Assembly: GCF_932294415.1 (NCBI RefSeq)
Contig: NC_065535.1
Span: 70,487,362-70,551,361 of the forward strand
Direction of reading: 5' to 3'
Origin: Quercus robur
Lineage: Eukaryota; Streptophyta; Magnoliopsida; Fagales; Fagaceae
DNA length: 64,000 nucleotides
Below the pieces are notes generated by a model that was not told where the DNA came from, searched no databases, and worked only from the letters and a program-made list of their open reading frames with translations. The position numbers were made by a program, and so were the translations under genes. Shown here one piece after another: positions 47,177-57,966 of this stretch (positions within the stretch are counted from its first letter, which is position 1; each line of letters begins with the position of its first letter).

Positions 47177-48014
47177 CAGGGCCGGCTCAAGGCCTAGGCA
47201 AGTTAGGCCTAGGCCTAAGGCCCCACTAAAAAACAAATATTTTTTTGGGAAAAAAGGCCCCATTTTTCATGGTTAAAAACCCAAACTTTTATAAAATTAT
47301 ATATATTTTTTAAAGGTTATAATTTTTTTTTTATTAGTGATGTACAAATTTTACTATTACAAATTGCCATGTTATTAATCACAAAAAATGTGATATAAAC
47401 ATTCATTAGTTAAATTAATGAAATTCATCAATGAGAAATAATATCATATTATATTTTGAACATTTTATAGTACTTTTAATTAGCGCATTTTTCTTTTTCA
47501 TTTCTATTAAGACTCTCAAAGTGCGAGACCAATAGAACCTTAACTCAATTGAAACCCTAAAATATTTCAAAAAGATGTTGCAAATGTGTTAAATAATCAA
47601 TTATAGATTAATCTCCCCTAATAGTTTGAGACTTTAATTTTTGTAAACTAATATCCTACAAAACCATACACCAAATAATATCAATCTCTCTCTCTCTCTT
47701 AAAATCAAAATATAAAATTAAAAATTAGATTACAACTTTATTTAACTATGCATCATCTTATATCCAAAATAAAGTATCTTTTTCAATCGCAATATATTTT
47801 TATTTCTTTTTATTAATATTTATAATTCAACTATGATATTCAATTCTCTATATGAAATTAATATTAGTCTAGTTGGTATTATTTATGTATTTAATGTATC
47901 AAATTAACCTTAATTTAATTAGTATTAAATAATTTTGTTTAATTAATATTTACATATTAAAGGTCCCACATAAATTTTTCGCTTTAGGCCCCAAATTATG
48001 TTAGGCCGCCCCTG
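47177..48014. mobile_element. non-autonomous hAT element (Tip100-like ends)
   Basis: An 838-base element with ends CAGGGCCGGCTC and, reverse-complemented, CAGGGGCGGCCTAAC. It is flanked by a perfect 8-bp duplication AGTGTGAG (47169-47176 and 48015-48022). The interior is AT-rich and non-coding, with AGGCCTAGGCCTAAGGCCCC near the left end and TTTAGGCCCCAAATTA near the right. The CAGGG...GGC ends are of the Tip100 group of hAT. Confidence 0.92.
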
Positions 48015-48022
48015 AGTGTGAG

Positions 48023-48300
48023 GGTGTTTAAACGATATCTGTTTAAACACTATTTGTTTCAAACAACATCTTCTCCCTTAATCGGTAAGGTCCATATCAT
48101 ATGAAGCACAACGCATTTAAGCTCAAGAATGCTGATATGCAACAGTATAACTCTGTTTACAAAACAAGTTCAACTTAAAGTTCTTTATCATATTGTGGAC
48201 CTTAAGGGTTAAAAGTGAGATCCAGGAGAATTAAATGGACAAGGAGATTAATATTTGTATGGTCCGCGACTAAGGATATCTGTTTATATAAACGCAATAG
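48023..48300. other. intergenic DNA
   Basis: Short spacer between the hAT derivative and a LINE tail. Nothing recognised. Confidence 0.4.
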
Positions 48301-48640
48301 GGATCATGGTTAGGTGAGAAGAGCAATGCAATTTCCATGGAGAAAAGCTGCATTTCTAAAGTTCTTTCCCTGTCTACAAATTTGCCTAACTATTCTTTCA
48401 AATGGATATGCAGAGAGACAAATCGTGCTCCTCATGTATTGGCCACCCAGTCTCTTAAACAAAGGTTTTGGGGTAGTTTTAATGTTGATTCTGGACCCAA
48501 GGCCTTTCTTGATGTAATTTTTGAGGATAGCAGCGAGTCCTCTTCTTTGGTATTGCCTTGATGTTCACTGCTTTGTATTTTTATAAAATCTTTTTCTCTT
48601 AGCAAATAAAAATGAAAGGGCACCTAGCCACGAGAGGAAT
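48300..48640 (+). pseudogene. LINE 3'-end fragment (RNase H C-terminus)
   Basis: The frame from 48337 reads LSLSTNLPNYSFKWICRETNR then APHVLATQSLKQRFWGSFNV, the characteristic end of a LINE RNase H (in the family, a W-x-R-E-x-N-R-x-A-H motif). It stops after about 75 codons and is followed by A-rich DNA. The 5' part is missing, as in most LINE copies. Other frames here are shadows. Confidence 0.65.
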
Positions 48641-48908
48641 TTTTTGGCTTGTGGCAAAGAGAGGCTTTTTAGACTTGCTTTATATATTTATTTTACATCC
48701 TTCACCATGCCTTGTTATACGGATTGTTTGAATTGGCCAAGTATATATATTGGTTGTTGAAACGCGTACAAATGCAAAATTCATAGCTTATGTTCTGTTA
48801 CCAACAAAGGAATGAATCCATTGCGTTCTAAAAACTCATTGCAACAATACAAAACATGGCAAAATAGAGAGAACAAATCAGAATAATCGAATGTAAAAGA
48901 GATGTCAA

Positions 48909-49200
48909 TTTTTTTTTTTTTTGGATGAGAAGACTTGACTTTTTATTCATTATTTGTAAAAGAGGAAACATCGTGTTACATGCAAACTCTACGTGATTAA
49001 GATATTCCTCTAGCCATGCAACATAATTTTCAACATTAGCTGCATGTTGAGCCAACAAGTGGGCCGCCACATTTCCTAGCCTTTTGACAAAGCAACATTT
49101 CTAAATCCTTTTGCGAGATGGTGCGTTCCAGCAACAATGTTTTGCACCGAAGACGACGCCTCGCCCAGACCTTGAAGCGCGTTACAGATAGGTTTAAAAA
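48909..49200 (-). pseudogene. LINE 3'-end fragment with poly(A) tail
   Basis: The minus strand reads CFVKRLGNVAAHLLAQHAAN then YVAWLEEYLNHVEFACN, the end of an RNase H-type domain. It finishes in a poly(A) tail, seen as T13-14 at about 48909-48923. Upstream the match fades near 49195, so it is a 5'-truncated copy. It lies tail to tail with the fragment at 48300-48640 but is a different subfamily. Confidence 0.65.
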
Positions 49201-49472
49201 ATATTAAAAATAATAACAATATTTACCAAAAAAAAAAAAACAATAATAACAATAACTATATCTCAGTAATTCCCAGAAAACCCGCCCTTTTATTTATTAG
49301 ATTCCAGACATGCCATTCTCAATTTTCACGCTGGAAAATCCCGTACGAAATCTGTTCCTCTTTCTTCCAAACGTTATAATTTTCATTATTTCCACAATTT
49401 GCTGACAGCTGTTGTGACTTGCGAAAGACTTAGACTGGACAAAATTCATCAATATGAGACGCATTAGACTAA

Positions 49473-49881
49473 GAGCATTCACATTAAAAATGTGAAAAAT
49501 GCTAAATCATAATCTTAGTTGTCATTCCTTTAAAATATCATTCACATCAATTATGTTATTCTTAAAATTTTTGACATCTTTGCTACAGGGGAGTGTCATC
49601 TTTGACACCTTACTGTAGCAAGTTGCTAAAAATTTTTATTATTATTTTTTCTTTTTCTCTTTCTTGGTCTCTCTTGTGCCGTTTCTCTCTCTCTCTCTCT
49701 CTCTCTCTTATTGGATAAAAAAAAAGAATTATAAATAATAAATAAATAATATTTTAATGAAGTGGTAAAAAAATAAAACTTTTGATGTTGGGTGTATTAT
49801 AAAGTAGAGTGTTAAAATAGATAAAGTAACATTTTAAGATGCTAAATACTATATTTTTTAACATATTTGATGAGAATGCTC
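49473..49881. mobile_element. MITE with GAGCATTC ends
   Basis: A 409-base element starting GAGCATTCACATTAAA and ending TTTGATGAGAATGCTC, so the ends are inverted repeats. It includes a (CT)n tract at 49685-49708 and poly(A). TAA flanks are near but off by one base, so the target duplication is unresolved. This is a common plant MITE type. Confidence 0.65.
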
Positions 49882-50743
49882 ATAAGAGTTACGACTAATA
49901 TGATGAATAAAACACCAATTCTACTACTTACCCCAGAACACAACTCAATTTGTAACGCATACAGTACTAGATCAGAAAATAAAGAAAAGCCTTTTCAAAT
50001 TTAAGCAAAATCCCTGTAATTCCCAATAAAACACCAATTGGGTCGGTCTTAAATTCCGCAATTAATAAATTCAAGTATTACTTTATGAAGTAATTCTTAT
50101 TGAGAAAATCAAGAGACACGACGAAATAAACAAATCACCCAAATTTCAAATTTTTATTTCAGTTAGATTTAACAACTAGGTTTTTTTTTAATGATCGATT
50201 CAACCACTAGGTAAAGTGTAATGTAGAGAGGCCTCGTATTGACTATTGTGATTATGGTGTTGATTGTGAATAAGAAATATATGTTAATATCTATGTAATC
50301 TACAAAAAGTAATTACAATTTGAAGCTTCGCATGAGCTTAAACACTTGAGAGAGTACAAAGAAAGGTATTCTCTTGGTGTAGTTTTGGTCTCAATTACTT
50401 GTATAAAGTTATTCCGAACTATATAACGAACCGTTAAACTGTTGTATTTTGGAAGAGATAAGTCTTGTATTTTGGAAGAGATAAGTCAATAGAGAAGGTC
50501 TATACGGATTTACTAATTTTGCCAACTATAGCGGATTTGAATCTCTTTAAAGAGAACGAGATTTTCGTGCCTTTGTCCGACATGGTCAGATTAAAATTCC
50601 AAATTTCTTGTAGTTAAAATATTATTTTATTATAATTTTCTTCAAAAAGTATTATTGTCTAAATTAGATTTTTACAATAGCAAGGAATGTGAATTTTATT
50701 CTTATTGTGTGTTTAGTGAATTGAAAGATTTGTACATATTTTT
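49882..50743. other. intergenic DNA
   Basis: No gene, element boundary or RNA recognised. Confidence 0.4.
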
Positions 50744-50746
50744 TTA

Positions 50747-51043
50747 GTGCTCATTTGGGAGGAAAGAATGGAATGAAATGGAAAGATTTGTGCATATTCA
50801 GCACTTTATTTTAAAATAAGGGGTCTAATAGTAATATTATCATAAATTGATTTCATTAATTTCCTTCTATATTACTTCCAAATAAGATTACTTACATTCC
50901 ATTCATTTGTATTCCTTTATTTTAAAACATTCAAATAATGTTACTTAATTCCATTCATTTTCTTTCTTTTCCGTTCTTTTCCTTTGCTTAAATACATTCT
51001 TTTCCATTCAATTCCATTTTCTTATGAACTTACAAATGGAGCT
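50747..51043. mobile_element. Tourist-like MITE (TTA target site)
   Basis: A 297-base element starting GTGCTCATTTGGGAGG and ending TTACAAATGGAGCT, flanked by TTA (50744-50746 and 51044-51046). Arms carry GGAATGAAATGGAA and its complement TTCCATTC-type words. Confidence 0.6.
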
Positions 51044-51385
51044 TTAAGGTGGAAGATCTGCTCCTAGAACAACAATGCTGGGACTACAAAAAAGTACACA
51101 ACTTTTGTGAGTTGTGGTAGAATTTATATACTTGCGGCAAAAATTGTGTGTATATATATATATATATTTTTATTTATTTATTTATTTATTTATTTTAATA
51201 TTCGTATAGTTTTTCATAGAACGTACAATTATAGACGATTCTAAAAGATGCCTAGTGTTGCCAGTTGCAACTATGCAATCTGGCATTGCTTATGAAAGTT
51301 TGACTGTTTATTAGATTAGGTTCCAGCCTTTAGCAAGGCCCCAAGTTGACATTTGTGTGTATGCTAGTTAAAAGTTTTGAATTTT

Positions 51386-51716
51386 GATAGCTTTGGAATG
51401 GAAAGACTTATTATTAGTTATAAAAAATTTATCCATAGATTAATTTGACTTTAACTCCTTAACTTTTTTTTTTTTAATTATAAAAAAGTGATAATGTGTT
51501 AGCTTTTTTTTAATAATGTGTTTCTTTTTTCTTATAAGAAACACATTATAAAAACAGCACCAAAACAAAGAAACCTCCCCTCAAAGGCTCTAACTCGTTT
51601 CCTTATCAAATTGATAGCTTGATAGCTTTGAAAAAGGAAAGACTTATTAGTTATAAAGTAATTAACCATAGACTTGACCTTTAACTCCTTATCATTTTTA
51701 TAACAAAATCATAATG

Positions 51717-51749
<33 letters not shown>

Positions 51750-52001
51750 TTTATAAGAAACACATTGTAAAAACGGAGAAATTATTGTGTATTAGTTCCG
51801 GATTACTATAAATGCGTATTCTATAATTTCATATGAAGGGTGGGTCCTTCTAATTAAATTCATAGTAGGACCTATTATTCATGTGAGAGAAGGGATTACA
51901 TATTTATGGTACTCCAAGAGTATTTAATAATTTTCTATAAAAACAGCACAAAAAAGAACCTCCCCTCAGAGCCAGAGGCTCTAACTCGTCTCTTTATATA
52001 G
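51386..52001 (+). promoter_or_regulatory. promoter region of the B3 gene with internal duplication and TATA box
   Basis: The GATAGCTTTGGAATGG... segment at 51386 is repeated 235 bases on at 51621 (GATAGCTTTGAAAAAGG...). The block ACCTCCCCTCAAAGGCTCTA at about 51570 recurs at about 51958 just before the true core promoter. Only the downstream copy has a TATA box (TTTATATAG, 51993-52001), about 177 bases before the ATG. The upstream copy is TATA-less. Confidence 0.65.
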
Positions 52002-52177
52002 CCATAAGCCATAGTGCCATACGTCCCGCCCTGCTCAAACCCACATATATCCTCTATAATTCCCAATGCTTAAACCTCCAAACTCCCAAGCAACCAACAA
52101 ACTCTCTGGTCTCTGCAACCCTTCTTTCTTTCTATCTTTTTTTTTTTTTTTAACCTAACTTCAAAGCCCCATCAGCC

Positions 52178-52813
52178 ATGAATCCGATGAGTTCTGCATC
52201 TGAAATGACAGAAAAAGAACTTACCTTGAATGGCCAACTCCAAGTCAGTCAAGAAAACGTCTTTGCCCATCATGAATCTGAAGGGGTTTCAACAGAATTG
52301 AAGTTGGGTTATGGTTCTTGCATCACCACAGAGAGGGAATTAAGTGAAAACTTGGTCAGTTTCTCTCTTTCAGAGACAGCTCGCGCAATCAAAAGAATGA
52401 AACTTGAAGAAGGAGAAGGGCCTAACAGTGTGTCATTGGAGTTGAAGGTTGGCTTATTTGATCCTTGGGTTATCAGGAAGAGGATCACGTTTAGTGATAT
52501 TAACGTCGTAAAGTCCAGGCTCTTGTTACCAAAATACTTGGTTGAGAAGCATATTTTGCGACAATGGGAAGCAAGCATTGAAAACATTAAGAATAATGGG
52601 GTTCGAGTTGCTGTTTGGGATTGTGATACCAAGTCCGAACATCAATTGCTGTTCAAACAGTGGGGTAATGGGACTTATGTACTCATTGAAAACTGGAATA
52701 TGGGATTTGTGAGGAGGAGGGGCCTGAAGGAAGCTGATGAGATTGGACTTTACTGGGATCAAAGCAATTCAAGATTCAGTTTTACCATTCTCAAGCAGGC
52801 TTTAAGCAATTAG
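52178..52813 (+). CDS. B3-domain protein (At2g33720-like / At1g05920-like group)
   Basis: A 211-residue, single-exon, intact protein. Residues 1-96 are polar and contain two short ELKLG / ELKVG repeats (about 40-44 and 88-92) of the kind found just before the B3 domain in this group. Residues about 97-206 form the DNA-binding B3 domain: PWVIRKRITFSDINVVKSR, LLPKYLVEKHIL, VRVAVWDCDT, ELYVL-type strand TYVLIENWN, GFVRRRGLKEADEIGLYWD and a final FSFTILKQ strand. The start is the first ATG after a TATA box at 51993 and fits the group's usual length. This branch is plant-specific and mostly uncharacterised, so a nuclear DNA-binding role is inferred from the fold. Targets are unknown. Confidence 0.9.
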   Translation: MNPMSSASEMTEKELTLNGQLQVSQENVFAHHESEGVSTELKLGYGSCITTERELSENLVSFSLSETARAIKRMKLEEGEGPNSVSLELKVGLFDPWVIRKRITFSDINVVKSRLLLPKYLVEKHILRQWEASIENIKNNGVRVAVWDCDTKSEHQLLFKQWGNGTYVLIENWNMGFVRRRGLKEADEIGLYWDQSNSRFSFTILKQALSN

Positions 52814-52904
52814 TCCTCCACTGTTGGTCAGCTTCATTTCCTTGCTAATTATGTACTGCATCTGGTCTGAAAGATTGAAACATTGTTATCTTTTAAACTA
52901 ATAA

Positions 52905-53043
52905 GGACCGTTTGGTAAGGTTATTCTAGTAACGTTGTTTGTATTTTTTTAAAATATATGTAAGTGAAAAAGTGTGTAGAAATACGTATAATATTATTAA
53001 AAAACTGAAATCATATTATTAAACAACTATACCAAACAGGGCC
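52905..53043. mobile_element. Tourist-like MITE (TAA target site)
   Basis: A 139-base element with ends GGACCGTTTGGTAAGGTT and, reverse-complemented, GGCCCTGTTTGGTATAGTT, flanked by TAA (52902-52904 and 53044-53046). It lies about 90 bases beyond the B3 stop codon, so it may be within the 3' UTR. Confidence 0.8.
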
Positions 53044-53046
53044 TAA

Positions 53047-53915
53047 GTCTTCGTTTTTCCCCTATGTAGTAGCTTACAACGTAGAAGAAGAAATGGAGAA
53101 GAGTGAACCTATTTCATTCTTTTTCTTTTTTTAAATCAGTTTCCTTTCCTATGTTCTTAATCCGTCATGGAATTATCCAAAAAATAAAGCTAGATTTCGT
53201 AATAGTTTACAAAATCCGAATAGAGGTCCAAGCAAAATCTGAATGTGATTTGATCAATTGTAGGTTTCAGTAGTCCAGGGAAGGGTTGGTTCTTGTTTCA
53301 ATTCAATGTATTTCTATGCTTTTACTTCCGTATTTTTGGAGGCATCTAATTCTTCAGTTTTAGTTGTTTCCCATAAGAGCTGTGTTGCAGCATTTATTGG
53401 AACTGAAATAGTGGGGATGAGGATGAGATACATGAATAATGGGTGTAGAGAATTAAAGATTGGTCAACGTACAGCTGAGCTGACAGCAGCTTATTATATT
53501 CTCTCCAGTGAGATTCTGAGAAAGGTGCGTCCTTGTCTTGTTTGCATGTGTTTCATGCGGCCCATTATGAAACCTAGGGTACAACATTTGACATTACACC
53601 AGATATCTGGAATTATAAATGGGAAGCAATAAAAAAGAAGACAAAAAAGAAAGACAACTCATGGTGAGTTGCAGTAAAAATGGTAAGAATTTTTATATTT
53701 CTAAGCATTGCTCTTTTGACGAAGTACTCTTTGGACGAAGTAAATTATTAGAGTGTCAGTATCAATTGTGCTAAAAAAATGTTATTTTGATATACTAAAA
53801 AATTGCTTTATCTATTTTAACATATAATTTTTCCATTTACCATACATCACATCTCTTATTTTAAGACATCACCTAGCCTATTAAAATAACTTTAAAAACT
53901 CCTACCTTTTATTAA
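53047..53915. other. intergenic DNA
   Basis: A 108-codon open frame (53306-53632, +) resembles no family. Nothing else supported. Confidence 0.4.
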
Positions 53916-53924
53916 AATAAAATA

Positions 53925-55578
53925 GGCAGAAACACTATTTTGGTGTCAATGTAAATTTAGTCCCTATATTTTAGGAGCGGTCAATTTAGTCACTGTTATT
54001 TTCAAGTCATAGTCAATTTAGTCCCTACTGTTAGATGATTAATGAAATTTGCTTAGGTGGCAAATAGAATACACACATGGCATAAATTAAATTAAAATAT
54101 AAATAGTCCTTCCATGTCAGCCCTTCCACGTCAGCTTCCACTACTGTTAATTCCACCTGACTCTCTATCTCTCACATGGCCCACGTACCTTCTCACTCAT
54201 TGTCAAACACAATTGAATTCAAAATACACAAATTAAAATTCCAATCCCTAACCCACAATGAACATGAACTCCTTCACGGCCAAATCTCTTCTCGCCTAAC
54301 TAAACGAAAAATACTGAGGAAACATCTTCAAGTCCACTATATCCCCTTTCATTTCTTCCAAGAAATACCTCACCTTGGGGAGCAAATTATTTGTAATACT
54401 AAAAGTCAACAACCTAGGTGACCTTATCACCGTACTAACCACTTCCTCATAAGAAAACCCCAAACTTTGCAAAAACTGAATCTTTGGCAAAAGGGTATCT
54501 TCCACACTTGAAACCAATAGCACTACGGTGTGAGAAGTGATTGAATGAGGACCCACAAAACCCAAGTTTTGTAGAAAAGAGAAAGTGGGTCTTAATTGGT
54601 TTGGGACACTGGAAACTAAATTCTGGGGCATTGAGTTATGGACTTTGGAATGTGAAGAAATGGGATTCAGACCTCATTGAGAAGGAAATCAAAGATGGGG
54701 TAGAGTTGGGAGTTGTGGGTACATGTCTAGAATTCGACCAAGGGAAGAGCGAGTGAGGCCAAAGGAAGAGCGGCATTGCTCGACAGAGTGGAAGGAAGAG
54801 AGTGGGGAGGAATGGAAATCTGGGTTGAGTTGGAGAGCTTCGTGGGAATTGATGTTGAGGTTTTCAAGGTCGAGGATTTTCTGGCAGAAGAGGAGGCCTG
54901 AGTTTGAGGAGGAAGAAGAAGGTAGAAATCCTAAACATTGAAAGTACACCACCATTACCTTTCAAACAAATGTGGCAGAAATTTTAAAACTTCAACAAAT
55001 TAAGACATCACCGTTACTTAGTAGTTGCGTTCATCAAATTTTGATTTGTCCCTTCACAAGTAACTAGCTCTTCAAAAAGCACAGTAATCAAGTTATGGAC
55101 ATGGGTGAGTTACAGAGTTGTTCATCAATGGTTTTGGTCTGGAATCACCAATGGAGTCTTCGAGATGAGAGGAACTTTGATTGTGGGGATTAGGCGAGTA
55201 AAGATTTGGTTGTGAAGGAGTTCATGTTCATTGTGGGTTACGGATTTGGAATTTTAATTTGGATATTTTGAATTCAATCATGTTTGACGGTGAGTGAATG
55301 TCTGGATGGTAAGTGGGTCATGTGATAATCACATCAGATTAATAGTAGTGGAAGCTGATGTGGAAAGGCTTACGTAGAAGGACTATTTATATTTTAATTT
55401 AATTGATACCACGTGTGTATTTTGTTTGCCACCTAAGCAGATTCCATTAGTCATCTAACGACAGGGACTAAATTGACTGTGACTTGAAAATAGTAGGGAC
55501 CAAATTGACCGCTCTCAAAATATAAGGACCAAATTGACTATGACACCAAAATATAGGGACCAAAATGATGTTTCCGCC
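53925..55578. mobile_element. Pack-MULE (Mutator-like) carrying a gene fragment
   Basis: A 1654-base element with long inverted arms of about 375-390 bases (about 53925-54300 and 55190-55578). Ends are GGCAGAAACACTATTTTGG and, reverse-complemented, GGCGGAAACATCATTTTGG. It is flanked by a perfect 9-bp duplication AATAAAATA (53916-53924 and 55579-55587). Long arms plus a 9-bp target duplication are the Mutator hallmark. The arms carry repeated 'AATTTAGTCCCTA' / 'GGGACTAAATTGAC' phrases. There is no transposase. Between the arms lies part of an mTERF gene on the minus strand, so this fits the Pack-MULE definition. Confidence 0.92.
54296..54955 (-). pseudogene. captured mTERF gene fragment (organellar transcription termination factor family)
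   Basis: The minus strand begins MVVYFQCLGFLPSSSSSNSG, a Ser-rich N-terminus like an organelle targeting sequence, then FGLTRSSLGRILDMYPQL. It continues IFDFLLNEV one base out of phase, then returns to the first frame with [59 protein letters not shown] and [20 protein letters not shown]. These are mTERF helical repeats (LxxxGFS...V...P.LL). The two phase changes near 54700 and 54625 and stops between them mean it is not translatable as one protein. The C-terminal half of a normal mTERF is absent, cut at the MULE arm near 54300. The parent gene must lie elsewhere. The MTEF1/mTERF subgroup is a guess. Confidence 0.85.
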
Positions 55579-55587
55579 AATAAAATA

Positions 55588-55789
55588 AAATAATAAACAA
55601 TGCCAAAGAATCTTTGGACATATGCCAACCACTTTTTGGCCACCACCTCCTTTGCAACAACCACAACTCCATCACCAGTGATCTTCTATAGTTTCGACCT
55701 CAACACCCATACCCATTGTGGCTCATCAATCACGACCCTTTGTTGCTCTCTTCAACCAAGAAACCAACCAACAACGCCTCCAAGCTTTA
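55588..55789. other. spacer between Pack-MULE and Copia LTR
   Basis: A C-rich stretch with an open frame (MPKNLWTYANHFLATTS...) that runs into the adjacent LTR; I do not regard it as a gene. Confidence 0.4.
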
Positions 55790-57532
55790 TGTTAGAATTC
55801 ATGCACACACTAAGCTTCATCAATGGTGTAAACCAACTCTGTGATGAGAGAGAGAAAATATCTGAATGTGTATGAATTCATATATACAATAAACAAGCTC
55901 TGCTTCTAATATATGAAACAGAGAGGCGGGAAAAGAACTAACCAAATCACTGTGGGTTCCTGTTTTGGATAGTACTTAGGCCCAAATGATGATAAGGATC
56001 TTGGGCCTCCCAAGATAACCATGTTTATTGGTTGGTGGACTGGGTTTGGTTCATTGTAGCTATATTAGGCTGATTACGAACCAAGTTGTGCACAAAACAT
56101 GGGCTTTACAATGCATATACATTCATACATGCAAACATATACATATTATAAAATAAGTGGCCGAGGAATGGTAAAAAATTATTAAGAAAATGCAAGTAAG
56201 AATGTTAGGAATCCTCAGAAAATAGAGTGATGTGTCATTATATTATTATTATTATTTTTTTTTTAAGGTACATTAGACCCTATTTCTCACTGGGATATAC
56301 CACGAGGTTCAAATAAGTTAAAAAGTCACAGACTTGGATAGCTTTTTGTAGGCTTTCAAGATTTGTGAGGTTTGAATTCCCTTAAATCCAAGTGTATCCT
56401 TAAGCACTTATTACAGGATCCTTTACAATACCTTTCTCTTCTCTCTATTTTTCTGAAGCTTAATGAGTCTCTCTAATGCTCTTTTTTTGCTCTGATTAAT
56501 AGTTGTTGAATGCCTTTTGCTGATGACTTAATCCTCCTTTTATAGTACATTCCTAAAGTTTTTGATAGGCCATTGATTCCCTCCTTTTGCTGCCTTGGGT
56601 ACCAGAACCAATGTTGTGTCAGCAACATTAGTGGCTGACCCTTTCATTATTTTTTCATTGCATTCTTCTTTTGAGGTTACCCTCCAAAAGTCCCCAGCTA
56701 ACTTTCTTTTTTTGGGGGGTCCTGATAGGGCTAGCTTCTATTCCTTTTCCCAAAGCTTCTAAAGAGACTTTTCAGAGCCTTTTTTTGGCTGCCTCACCCT
56801 TTGTCCTTTTTCTTCAAATAGGTAGATTCCTCACTATCATGTTGAAAGATCTCTAACCACCTTCCTTTATGGTTCACCTTCCTACTTTTCCCGAGGTACT
56901 AGGCTCCTTTCATCAGGTGCTGATTCTTAAGTCACCATCTGTTTCCAAAGCTTTTCTTCTGAGTTGTGGGCGGCTGATGGGACATAACTTTCTTCGTTCC
57001 TTGTGCCCATGGGCATGCTTCCTTTAGCTGTCCAAATCCCAGCTGATTCTTTCCTGCACTTCCCGAAGATCCCCTCCCTGGCTTTAGTAGTTCTAAGGTA
57101 TCCTGGTCCAGTCCCTTTTTTCTCCCTGGGCCATTTAGGAGCTCCTTTTATAGAGGGCTGGGCCAAACTTCCTTTGCTCTTTTTTTTTTTCCTTTCTTCT
57201 CTAAGGCCCAGGGCTTACTCATTCATGGGCTTGGGCTTCCTTTTGCCCATTTTAAATGGGCCTTGGCTCATGGATTGGGCCTTCCTTACTTTTGAGGGCC
57301 CATTTGCTTTGGATCTTGATACTTGTAACATTTTGAACCTCAATAATAACTAACTAACCAACTAACCAATAGGAAAATGCCAGCTGTCATCTACCCCTAA
57401 CTAATTCTACTATACAGACAACTATATGTAGTAGCTTAACACCTATATACAAACGACTTGCAGTTTAGGCATATGTACAAAACTATCAGTTCTTGATCTT
57501 TACATTGCTGAACTACAACACATCATCTAACA
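55790..57532 (-). mobile_element. Copia 3' LTR, probably with an internal insertion (fossil)
   Basis: On the minus strand it starts TGTTAGATGATGTGTTG at 57532, directly after a purine tract beside the pol fragment. It ends TGCATGAATTCTAACA at 55790. Its last 130 bases include a CTCTCTCTCATCACAGAG leader-like stretch. At 1743 bases it is long for this Copia type. The T-rich middle (about 56240-57350) reads like a foreign insertion whose ends I could not fix. The element is broken and the matching 5' LTR is not in the window. Confidence 0.6.
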
Positions 57533-57966
57533 ATCCCCCTCAAGAGGAACTATAAAGGTTGATTAATTTCATCTTGGATAAGAGATACAAGAATTGCTTT
57601 TGGCTGAGAGGCTTGGTGAACAAATCTGCTTTCTGATGTCTTGTAGGCACATGGAATGTTTAGATCACTCCATCTTGGATTTTCTCCCTAATGAAGTGAC
57701 AATCAATTTCAATATGTTTGGTTTTCTCATGAAATACTAGATTTGTAGCAATGTATAAAGCTACTTTGCTATCATAGTGGAGAGAAGTTGGTTGTTTGTG
57801 TATGTGACCAAAAGTACTAAGTAAAGCAATTAACCATACTATCTAACTAGTCACACTAGTCATGGTTCTGTATTCTGACTCGGCAAATGATCTTGAGACA
57901 ACTTGTTGCTTCTTGCACTTCCACGATATCAAGTACTCACCTAGGAACACACAAAAGCCAGAAATT
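57533..57966 (-). pseudogene. Copia pol C-terminal fragment (RNase H end), fossil
   Basis: The minus strand shows the Copia RNase H end: [31 protein letters not shown], then HYDSKVALYIATNLVFHEKT-type text with DCHFIREKIQDG and ADLFTKPL. The GAGGGGGA polypurine tract follows, then the LTR. The upstream remainder of the element is missing: the fragment stops where duplicated block B begins. A fossil with several breaks. Confidence 0.8.

Noticed and set aside
52309-52762. Minus-strand open frames under the B3 gene
   Set aside because: Shadows of the B3 coding sequence, which has a clear domain on the plus strand.
55600-55875. 91-codon plus-strand open frame beginning MPKNLWTYANH
   Set aside because: It crosses the edge of the Copia LTR and has no recognisable domain.
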